DNA of 6,082 nucleotides, taken from assembly GCA_001304015.1 (NCBI GenBank), contig LJUY01000092.1, positions 1 through 6,082 of the forward strand, given 5' to 3'. Below are positions 1-4,901 of the stretch, in pieces (the stretch's first letter is position 1; the number at the start of each line of letters is the position of its first letter). Under the pieces are notes generated by a model that worked only from the letters and a program-made list of their open reading frames with translations, made no database searches and was not told the origin of the DNA. A program made the translations under genes and the position numbers. Origin of the DNA: a candidate division Zixibacteria bacterium SM23_81 (GTDB taxonomy: Bacteria > SM23-81).

Positions 1-83
1 CCTCAGTGGGAGCCGAGGAGAAAATCATCAGGGGTACCCTCTCCCTCTGGGGATTTGAGCCCTGGTTCCAGCGGAGAAAATGA
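1..83 (+). CDS. C-terminal end of an upstream gene (partial), product unknown
   Basis: Reading from base 3 gives 26 sense codons, ending in residues GFEPWFQRRK and a TGA at 81-83. That TGA overlaps the ATG of the next gene as ATGA, the usual arrangement for translationally coupled genes in one operon. The tail has an ordinary mixed composition with a basic end, and nothing in it identifies a family. A second frame, starting at base 1, is also open to a TAA at 88-90. It has a low-complexity Pro/Ser/Gly composition, so I prefer the ATGA frame, but 80 bases cannot settle it. Confidence 0.5.
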   Translation, partial: SVGAEEKIIRGTLSLWGFEPWFQRRK

Positions 84-1141
84 TCTCTAAGCTCCGGAAC
101 AAGAGCAGCTCTTTTTTTGTCAAGATCTTTTCCGCCAGAGCGCTTCAGGCTCTCTGGGGCACGCTCATCTTGCTGCTGTTCACAACTTCCATGGCCTCAG
201 GAACTCCGCGCACTCACATCTACCGGACCATCAGCACTGTGAACCCTCGACCCATGGCCATGGGGGGCGCGTTCGTCTCTGTGAATGATGACCTGGCGTC
301 CTTGCTCTGGAATCCAGCGGCCTTTAGCCTCTATGAGACCGAGGTCACCAACCAACTGTCCGCACACTTCAATCCGATAATCCCCCTTGTTCTCCTGTAC
401 GAAGATCACCGAAACGTTGCCGACTTCCTGACCGCCCTGGGAGCCAGCGTCAAGGCGATTACTTTCTCACACCGCTGGGCGGAGATGGGCCTGCTTCTTT
501 GGGAGGAGCCTTTCTACAACCCAACAGCTTCCGGACATGGCCGCTTCTTCAATGCCGACCGGACCCTCAAACACACCATGCATACCCTGGGCCTTCGAGC
601 CCGGCTAGCCACCACCGTCTCTTTGGGATGTAGTGGTAATCTCTACAGAATTCGGAATGAGCGGGGCAAAGTGGTGCTGGCCGGTGCGCTCAACTACGGA
701 GCTTTGCTGAAACCGGCCAGGGGGCTGGTGGTTGGCCTGGCCTACTTCGATTTCCCATCCCCTCTGGCAGATCTTCGTTGGGAGTTGGAGGGTCTCAGAG
801 ATGAGAGCATCAACGGCAGCATATCCTTTCATCCCGATGACAGAACTATCGTGGCCATGGACGTTCGCGACGTCAGTGGGGGAGAGAGAATTAACTGGAA
901 CAGACTCCGTTTTGGATTCGAGCGCACCTTTTGGGAACGCATTGCCCTGCGCTTTGGGTACTTTCAGGTGAGCCGCCAAGAGCATAAGGTGTATTCATTC
1001 GGCCTTGGTTTGATGGGACGAGGTCTGGGAGCCATCCCGTATAACCACAAAAGTTATCTGGCCAACTATGCACTGCTGGTGGAGGAGAACGAGGGGCAAC
1101 AGCGCCTCTGGCATCTCCTCTGCGTGCAACTTTGCATTTAG
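80..1141 (+). CDS. PorV/FadL-like outer-membrane beta-barrel protein
   Basis: Predicted 353-residue exported protein. The N-terminus has a long basic n-region (K4, R6, K8, K15, R20), a hydrophobic core at about residues 24-36 (LWGTLILLLF), and a plausible signal-peptidase I site after SMA at 37-39. The mature protein starts with a motif typical of PorV, UPF0164 and FadL-type barrels: PRPMAMGGAFVSVNDDLASL followed by WNPAA, at about residues 57-80. The rest alternates short amphipathic strands with turns, for example GLVVGLAYFDF and RIALRFGYFQV, and ends in a strand-like WHLLCVQLCI. The likely location is the outer membrane; a role in transport or as a secretion or assembly accessory cannot be told from sequence. 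GGAG at 73-76 lies only 3 nt before the ATG, and the start overlaps the stop of the preceding frame, suggesting coupling. The barrel class is fairly secure, the exact family is not. Confidence 0.75.
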   Translation: MISKLRNKSSSFFVKIFSARALQALWGTLILLLFTTSMASGTPRTHIYRTISTVNPRPMAMGGAFVSVNDDLASLLWNPAAFSLYETEVTNQLSAHFNPIIPLVLLYEDHRNVADFLTALGASVKAITFSHRWAEMGLLLWEEPFYNPTASGHGRFFNADRTLKHTMHTLGLRARLATTVSLGCSGNLYRIRNERGKVVLAGALNYGALLKPARGLVVGLAYFDFPSPLADLRWELEGLRDESINGSISFHPDDRTIVAMDVRDVSGGERINWNRLRFGFERTFWERIALRFGYFQVSRQEHKVYSFGLGLMGRGLGAIPYNHKSYLANYALLVEENEGQQRLWHLLCVQLCI

Positions 1142-1163
1142 TGATAATGATCCGAATTTATCC

Positions 1164-1193
1164 TTGACATTTTGGGTAAGATGCGTATATATT
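1164..1193 (+). promoter_or_regulatory. Sigma70-type promoter for the cpoB-like/bamD operon
   Basis: A perfect -35 box TTGACA lies at 1164-1169. Two overlapping -10 candidates follow: TATATA at 1186-1191 (16-nt spacer) and TATATT at 1188-1193 (18-nt spacer). Both match the consensus well, and the element sits in the only gap between the barrel gene and the CpoB-like gene. Transcription would start near 1198-1200, leaving a leader of about 50 nt. The three genes downstream have small spacings and no visible terminator between them, so this promoter probably drives all three. Confidence 0.7.
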
Positions 1194-1237
1194 TTTGAAG
1201 TCTGAGTCGGAAAGACCTCTTCTGGACACATTTTCAC

Positions 1238-1244
1238 AAGGAGG
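1238..1244 (+). promoter_or_regulatory. Ribosome binding site that fixes the cpoB-like start
   Basis: AAGGAGG lies 4 nt before the ATG at 1249. An in-frame TTG at 1195 would add 18 polar residues ahead of the signal peptide and falls essentially at the predicted transcription start. The ATG at 1249 is therefore the real start. Confidence 0.8.
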
Positions 1245-1248
1245 AACC

Positions 1249-1935
1249 ATGTGGCGAAAGCTGATCTGGTCCATCGTTGCCCTCTCGCTTCTCGGTCTGA
1301 TGGGCTGCGCCACTACGGCCCCTAAAAAGGTGGCCGTGGAGCAGGAACCGTGGTATGCGGTGACCCAGGAGCTCAAACAGGACATCGCCCGCCTGGAGGG
1401 CACCGTTGAGCAGATGGCCAATGAAACTGCCGAGTTAAACAAGCGAACGACCAATCTCGACAACCGCCTCTCTCTGCTGAGCCAGGCTGTGAGGAGCACG
1501 CGAGAGGAGACGATCGTCGTGCCTTCGTCCCAAAAGATCACTCCCACACAACCGACAACGAGCGAAGTCCAGGCATTGTACAACGAGGCCATGGGAAATT
1601 ACGAGAGTCGGTATTTTGATTGGGCCATCGAGAAGTTCTCACGCCTTATGCGCCAACACCCCCAAAGTAGCCTTGCCGACAACAGTCAATACTGGTTGGC
1701 CGAATGCTATTACGGCCTGGAGGACTATCCCCGGGCCATCGAGGAGTTCCGGAAGGTCTTCTCCTACGCCGACACCGAAAAGGACGACGACGCTCAGCTC
1801 AAGCTGGGGTTCTGTTACGCCAACATGGGCAATACAACACAGGCCATAGCGGAGTTCCAAAAGCTTTTAAACCTCTATCCTGATAGCGAGTTCGCTGACG
1901 TGGCCAGAATGAGGGTCGACGAGCTTTCGCCTTAA
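1249..1935 (+). CDS. CpoB/YbgF-like TPR lipoprotein
   Basis: A 228-residue envelope protein. It begins MWRKLIWSIVALSLLGLMGC, a lipoprotein signal peptide with the lipobox LMGC and acylated Cys20. Residues about 36-87 form a predicted coiled coil (heptad-like ELKQDIARLEGTVEQM and LDNRLSLLSQAV). A Pro/Thr-rich linker covers about 88-105, and three TPR-like repeats follow at about 107-140, 144-177 and 181-214. N-terminal coiled coil plus C-terminal TPRs is the architecture of CpoB (YbgF), a periplasmic protein that in proteobacteria links the Tol-Pal machine to peptidoglycan synthesis during outer-membrane constriction. Proteobacterial CpoB has an ordinary cleaved signal; here a lipid anchor is predicted, and no tol or pal gene is visible. 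The homology class is well supported, while a CpoB-equivalent function is inferred. The gene heads an operon with the unknown exported protein and bamD. Confidence 0.8.
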   Translation: MWRKLIWSIVALSLLGLMGCATTAPKKVAVEQEPWYAVTQELKQDIARLEGTVEQMANETAELNKRTTNLDNRLSLLSQAVRSTREETIVVPSSQKITPTQPTTSEVQALYNEAMGNYESRYFDWAIEKFSRLMRQHPQSSLADNSQYWLAECYYGLEDYPRAIEEFRKVFSYADTEKDDDAQLKLGFCYANMGNTTQAIAEFQKLLNLYPDSEFADVARMRVDELSP

Positions 1936-2003
1936 TTTCACCTTTCAGCCTGCTCTTTCGCGGAGAGACTGTCATAGAGGTATTCAAAGCAGCTAAAGCA
2001 CTC

Positions 2004-2654
2004 TTGGGAATCAGCATCTTCGCGTTCGGCTTGGGATTCCTCTCCACGGCTCAGGGGGGGGTGTCGTCAAAGGCAGCCAATGAGGGAAGCTTTCCCACCA
2101 ATTTCGAGCTGCTGAGACTGACCGTTGAGGAGGCGATCGAGGAAATGTGCGATCGCCTCCCTTTGCTTGAGCCGAAGATCCTATGTCTCGGCCGTGAGTC
2201 CGAGGTTCCCGGAAATTGGCTGGTGGAGCACACCTTCATCCAAAGCCTACGTCGCAGAAGCTTTCGGGTTATGGCACCGGATACTCTGGGAGCTCAGCCT
2301 CACTCGGCTTGCACCGGCCTGGAGAGACTTTCTTATCGAGTGGTAGACCTGGACCTCCTCTATATCGGCTCACGGCGCAAACACCTCTTTGGGCCACAAC
2401 TCGTGGAGAGAGAGGCCCGTCTCCATCTCTTCGTCTATCTGGAAAAAGATGATGGCGAAGTTCTGTGGACGGGAGAGGCCCAACGAACCAAGGGAGATTG
2501 GGTTCCTGCCAAAATGCTGTCTCAGGTACAACGGGAGCCCGTGCCTTTTATCTCCCCAGAGCTAAAACCCGATGGATGGGGCCGCTTTGCCGAGCCCGCG
2601 TTGCTGTCCGCAGTGGTGGGTGGTCTCATCTATCTGTTCTATACCACGCAATAG
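2004..2654 (+). CDS. Exported protein of unknown function with C-terminal membrane segment
   Basis: I do not recognise this family. Counted from the TTG at 2004 it has 216 residues. The frame is open further upstream, and an ATA at 1974 preceded by GGAGAG (1962-1967, 6 nt away) would add the residues EVFKAAKAL and give a proper signal peptide: basic start, hydrophobic GISIFAFGLGFL, then STAQG. From TTG the protein has no positive n-region and no visible Shine-Dalgarno. The body (about residues 30-195) is a mixed alpha/beta domain with a strand-rich middle (YRVVDLDLLYIGS, EREARLHLFVYLE, EVLWTGEAQR). The end, PALLSAVVGGLIYLFYTTQ, is a single hydrophobic helix at about 198-213. The likely topology is a periplasmic domain held to the inner membrane by its C-terminus. 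It lies 38-68 nt after the CpoB-like gene and 15 nt before bamD, so an envelope-related role is plausible but only inferred from neighbours. Confidence 0.8.
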   Translation: MGISIFAFGLGFLSTAQGGVSSKAANEGSFPTNFELLRLTVEEAIEEMCDRLPLLEPKILCLGRESEVPGNWLVEHTFIQSLRRRSFRVMAPDTLGAQPHSACTGLERLSYRVVDLDLLYIGSRRKHLFGPQLVEREARLHLFVYLEKDDGEVLWTGEAQRTKGDWVPAKMLSQVQREPVPFISPELKPDGWGRFAEPALLSAVVGGLIYLFYTTQ

Positions 2655-2669
2655 CCACATTGAGAGGTC

Positions 2670-3449
2670 ATGAGACTCGCTGTAACTTTGCTGATAGCAT
2701 CGAGCATTTGGGCCGGTTTTTTGGGCTGCGGACCCGCTCCCCCCAAGATGCAATTGGATGCCGAGGACCAATTTCTGCTCGCCAAGAAGAAATACGACGA
2801 GCACAAGTATCTGGACGCTCAGACGGAATTCCAGAAGTTGATCTGGAACTTTCCGGGAAGCGACTATGTGGACGAGGCTCAGTTTTATCTGGCCGAATGT
2901 TTCTTCTACCAAGAGGATTTCCCCTCGGCTATTCACGAGTACCAGCGTTTGCTGAACAATTATTCCCAGAGCCCATTCGTGGATATCGCTCAATACAAGG
3001 TGGGACTGAGCTATTACAAACAGTCCTTGCCAGCCCAACTGGATCAGGATTTCACCCACAAGGCCATCCGCGAGTTAGAGACCTTTCTGGAGGAGTATCC
3101 CAACAGCGAACAGGTCCCCGAAGCCCAGAATCTCCTTTTCGCCAGCCGAACAAAGCTGGCTCATAAGGAATATCTCAGTGGCCGACTTTATTACAAGATG
3201 GGCGAATATGCTTCAGCGCTCATCTACTTTGAGGAAATTCTGGAGACCTATCCCGATACGAAATGGGCCGACGACGCTCAGTTTGCCATCGGTGAGTGTT
3301 ACCGACGCCAGAAAAAATGGACTCAGGCTCTTAAGTCTTACCAGCAGTTGTTGGAGATGAGTTCCTCCGAGAGCCTCGTTCGCCGCACTAAAAACCGGAT
3401 CGACGAGGTCGAGAAGAAACTTGAGGAATCCCAAAAGTCCCCTGGATAA
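2670..3449 (+). CDS. bamD: Outer membrane protein assembly factor BamD (TPR lipoprotein)
   Basis: A 259-residue lipoprotein; E. coli BamD has 245. The signal peptide MRLAVTLLIASSIWAGFLGC ends in the lipobox FLGC, with acylated Cys20. About five TPR units follow, at roughly residues 31-64, 68-101, 105-146, 167-199 and 203-236. They show the hallmark spacing of BamD (YfiO family), for example AQFYLAECFFYQEDFPSAI and ALIYFEEILETYPDTKWADD. Residues 240-259 form a charged helix (RIDEVEKKLEESQ). BamD sits on the inner face of the outer membrane and works with the BamA barrel to fold and insert outer-membrane proteins. GAGAGG at 2662-2667 is very close to the ATG (2 nt). The gene is the last of a three-gene operon. 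The domain and lipoprotein call is strong. A generic TPR lipoprotein is the main alternative, made less likely by its length, repeat layout and envelope context. Confidence 0.85.
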   Translation: MRLAVTLLIASSIWAGFLGCGPAPPKMQLDAEDQFLLAKKKYDEHKYLDAQTEFQKLIWNFPGSDYVDEAQFYLAECFFYQEDFPSAIHEYQRLLNNYSQSPFVDIAQYKVGLSYYKQSLPAQLDQDFTHKAIRELETFLEEYPNSEQVPEAQNLLFASRTKLAHKEYLSGRLYYKMGEYASALIYFEEILETYPDTKWADDAQFAIGECYRRQKKWTQALKSYQQLLEMSSSESLVRRTKNRIDEVEKKLEESQKSPG

Positions 3450-3810
3450 CGCCGGCCGGCCCGGAAAGCACCCTGTGTTCACCAAATCGCCGAAGGTGAT
3501 CTCCCCAAGGGCCGGGTGTTCATCCGCATTGTGAATACCTTTCCAGGTGATGTCCACAGACTTCGTGGACCGCTCATAGCAAAATAGCCTTTGTCAATAT
3601 GAAATCGATCATTCCCCTATCGGCTTCAAGGAATATCCCAGCACATATCAATTGATCTCCCATCTGCCCGCCAACTGGTATTTTGTTTCACTCAATACAT
3701 ATTCTGGCAATCAAGGCACTTTCGCCCGCAAAGTAGCCTGACATGAGATTGGCATTGTCCTCGACTTCATAGTTTTCATGGGCTTTCGCTGAACCTCAAC
3801 GAGACTAGTC
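3450..3810. other. 361-nt gap between bamD and nadD, no confident gene
   Basis: No start-to-stop ORF with a ribosome binding site, no tRNA-like fold and no clear terminator is visible. Two open stretches translate into protein-like sequence. One continues bamD's own frame beyond its TAA to a TAG at 3585-3587 (it includes GDLPKGRVFIRIVNTFPGD). The other lies in another frame from 3580 to a TGA near 3738 (it includes LPANWYFVSLNTYSGNQ). Neither has a start codon with a Shine-Dalgarno, and open runs of 45-53 codons are not rare by chance. They could be decayed coding sequence. The perfect 10-bp palindrome GCCGGCCGGC at 3451-3460 directly follows the bamD stop but has no T-run. No good promoter for nadD was found. 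Confidence 0.5.
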
Positions 3811-4428
3811 ATGACAGAACCGCGCTCTAAAAAAAGGCTTCCCAGATTGGGTGTGCTGGGCGGCACCTTTGATCCCATCCACAATGGGCACCTCATCGTG
3901 GCCGAGGCACTGAGGGAAAAATTAGATTTGGCTCAAGTGCTCTTTCTCCTCTCGGCCCACCCCCCTCACAAGAATGCTTCCGCCGTAGCCTCGTGGCAGG
4001 ATCGGCTACAGATGATCAAATTAGCTGTGAAGGAAAACCCCCATTTTCAGACCTCTGATGTGGAAATCACGCGGGATGGTCCTTCCTATACCGTGGAAAC
4101 CTTAGAACTGCTCCAGGGCCGATATGGCCAGCGTTACCGAGTGTTGTTTGTGGTTGGCGCCGACAGCATTTTAGAGATCTTCACCTGGCACCAGCCGGAG
4201 CGACTCTTGGCCTCCCGCTCCCTGGTGGTGGTGCCCAGGCCGGGATACGATCTTAACGATATGGACCCACAGGTAGCGGCGAACGTGACGGTGGTGCAGA
4301 CTCCCGCCATCGAGATCTCCTCCTCCGATATCCGCCAACGCGTGCGGGAAGGACGAACCATCAGGTACCTGGTACCCCAGGAGGTGGCCACCTATATTCG
4401 CCAACGTCTATTGTATCAAAGACTTTAG
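3811..4428 (+). CDS. nadD: Nicotinate-nucleotide adenylyltransferase NadD
   Basis: A 205-residue soluble enzyme that transfers AMP from ATP to nicotinate mononucleotide to form deamido-NAD, the shared step of de novo and salvage NAD synthesis. It shows the family's signatures in order: the nucleotidyltransferase entry LGVLGGTFDPIHNGH at residues 13-27, with the HxGH motif (H24, G26, H27) that binds ATP phosphates; HPPHK at 50-54; GADSILEIFTWH at 116-127 for the nicotinate site (D118, W126 region); and the C-terminal ISSSDIR at 169-175, the counterpart of the ISSTxIR phosphate-binding motif. Length matches typical NadD (about 190-220). The ATG at 3811 adds only 12 basic or polar residues before the first strand, and only a weak GAG (3801-3803) precedes it. 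The frequent partner rsfS does not follow; a non-coding stretch does. Confidence 0.95.
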   Translation: MTEPRSKKRLPRLGVLGGTFDPIHNGHLIVAEALREKLDLAQVLFLLSAHPPHKNASAVASWQDRLQMIKLAVKENPHFQTSDVEITRDGPSYTVETLELLQGRYGQRYRVLFVVGADSILEIFTWHQPERLLASRSLVVVPRPGYDLNDMDPQVAANVTVVQTPAIEISSSDIRQRVREGRTIRYLVPQEVATYIRQRLLYQRL

Positions 4429-4504
4429 GTCGTTTCGTGAGACCACAAAGCACATCTGGCTCGTTCCCACAGGTGTTCATCGCCCCGAGCTCTACGATTT
4501 TCTA

Positions 4505-4533
4505 TTGACAAAAGAAAATGGAGATGGTAACAT
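4505..4533 (+). promoter_or_regulatory. Candidate sigma70-type promoter upstream of the aminotransferase
   Basis: A perfect TTGACA at 4505-4510, an exact 17-nt spacer, then TAACAT at 4528-4533 (4 of 6 to TATAAT, including the key first TA and last T). It would start transcription near 4540 and leave a leader of about 360 nt before the ATG at 4902. It could instead drive a small RNA in that interval. Confidence 0.45.
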
Positions 4534-4569
4534 TAAACTTGGGTGGACAACGACGAGAATGTACTCCCG

Positions 4570-4581
4570 AGTGAAGTCACT
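4570..4581. repeat. Short inverted repeat, possible operator
   Basis: AGTGA-AG-TCACT has perfect 5-bp arms with a 2-nt centre. It lies about 30 nt downstream of the predicted transcription start, where a repressor could act. It is short enough to occur by chance. Confidence 0.25.
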
Positions 4582-4586
4582 TTGAA

Positions 4587-4632
4587 GACAGAGGAAATCC
4601 GCTGTAAATTGATGTGAGACAGAGGCACTGTC
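4587..4632. repeat. Two direct copies of GACAGAGG, each followed by CTGT
   Basis: GACAGAGG occurs at 4587-4594 and 4618-4625, 31 nt apart. Each copy is followed by a CTGT (4602-4605 and 4628-4631) that can pair with its ACAG. In the second copy GACAG (4618-4622) and CTGTC (4628-4632) form a perfect 5-bp stem around AGGCA. Two similar small hairpins in tandem would appear in a transcript from the 4505 promoter. Confidence 0.4.
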
Positions 4633-4700
4633 AGCCAAGGGTCTCATACATTTTGCAGTCTATTTTTGAACTTAAAAATTGTCATCTGCGATTTGAAATG

Positions 4701-4719
4701 CGCCATTGGAATAATGGCG
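4701..4719. repeat. Perfect 7-bp hairpin, possibly REP-like
   Basis: CGCCATT (4701-4707) pairs exactly with AATGGCG (4713-4719) around the 5-nt loop GGAAT. It is followed at 4720 by ACCTGTCCCCTTT. A stem-loop next to a CCTGTCCCC tail recalls REP-type palindromes linked to IS200-like (RAYT) transposases, but this comes from memory of the style and not from a match. No T-run follows that would make it a convincing intrinsic terminator. Confidence 0.45.
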
Positions 4720-4784
4720 ACCTGTCCCCTTTCACCAGCCCTTGGTAAAGACAATACTCAGAGGATCCCCTCATGACCTTACTG

Positions 4785-4803
4785 GGACCTGAAATTCAGG
4801 GCC
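4785..4803. promoter_or_regulatory. Near-perfect palindrome, candidate operator
   Basis: GGACCTGAA and TTCAGGGCC flank a single central A; the arms pair at 8 of 9 positions, with one A/G mismatch. The core CCTGAA-A-TTCAGG is perfect. A 19-nt dyad of this size about 100 nt upstream of the aminotransferase ATG could bind a dimeric regulator. No regulator gene is adjacent in the window. Confidence 0.35.
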
Positions 4804-4887
4804 TGGAACCTCAATTTCCCTCCCACCGTAAACGAAACCACACTATCTCAGAGTTCATTCCAAAAAGGCACGGTCCACCTCTTACCC

Positions 4888-4892
4888 GGAGG
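4888..4892 (+). promoter_or_regulatory. Ribosome binding site supporting the 4902 start
   Basis: GGAGG lies 9 nt before the ATG at 4902. An in-frame ATG at 4773, with GAGG 8 nt before it, is the rival. The 4902 start gives the N-terminus expected for the aminotransferase family. Confidence 0.65.
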
Positions 4893-4901
4893 TCTGTCAC
4901 C

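Larger units (their letters stand above)
4429..4901. other. 473-nt gap between nadD and the aminotransferase
   Basis: No confident gene lies here. The stretch holds a good promoter (4505-4533), a short inverted repeat (4570-4581), a tandem pair of GACAGAGG...CTGT motifs (4587-4632), a perfect hairpin (4701-4719) and a near-palindrome (4785-4803), each listed separately. The first 150 nt contain an open frame ending in a TGA at 4583-4585 that translates to protein-like residues (HIWLVPTGVHRPELYDFLL). It runs in from a shadow of nadD, has no usable start, and may be chance or a relic. From 4773 onward the aminotransferase frame is open, so part of this gap could be coding if an upstream ATG is used. 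Confidence 0.5.

Noticed and set aside
50-66. GGATTTGAGCC-like stretch resembling a reverse-strand tRNA T-arm
   Set aside because: It is not the exact conserved pattern, no acceptor or anticodon stems surround it, and it lies inside a probable coding tail.
1158-1592. A 144-codon minus-strand open frame
   Set aside because: It covers the promoter and the first half of the CpoB-like gene in antisense; its composition is explained by that gene.
2562-3059. A 165-codon minus-strand open frame
   Set aside because: It lies antisense to bamD and the end of the preceding gene, with no independent evidence of coding.
2465-3166. A 233-codon + strand open frame spanning the unknown gene and bamD
   Set aside because: It overlaps two well-supported genes in another frame, has an Arg/Gly/Pro/Ser-rich composition typical of shadow frames, and has no domain or ribosome binding site.
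3451-3460. GCCGGCCGGC palindrome after bamD as an intrinsic terminator
   Set aside because: It is self-complementary but leaves no usable loop and is followed by no T-run.
3213-3557. A 114-codon minus-strand open frame reaching into the gap after bamD
   Set aside because: About two thirds is the antisense of bamD, and the part in the gap has no Shine-Dalgarno or recognisable motif.
3749-3773. TTGGCA with CATAGT as a nadD promoter
   Set aside because: The spacer is only 13 nt, too short for a sigma70-type promoter, and both boxes are weak.
3711-3896. A 61-codon minus-strand open frame across the nadD start
   Set aside because: About half is antisense to the conserved nadD N-terminus, and there is no supporting signal for the rest.
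4541-4552. GGGTGGACAACG, reminiscent of the T-box GGGTGG core
   Set aside because: It does not match the conserved core well, lies too close to the only promoter to hold a T-box stem I, and has no terminator/antiterminator pair.
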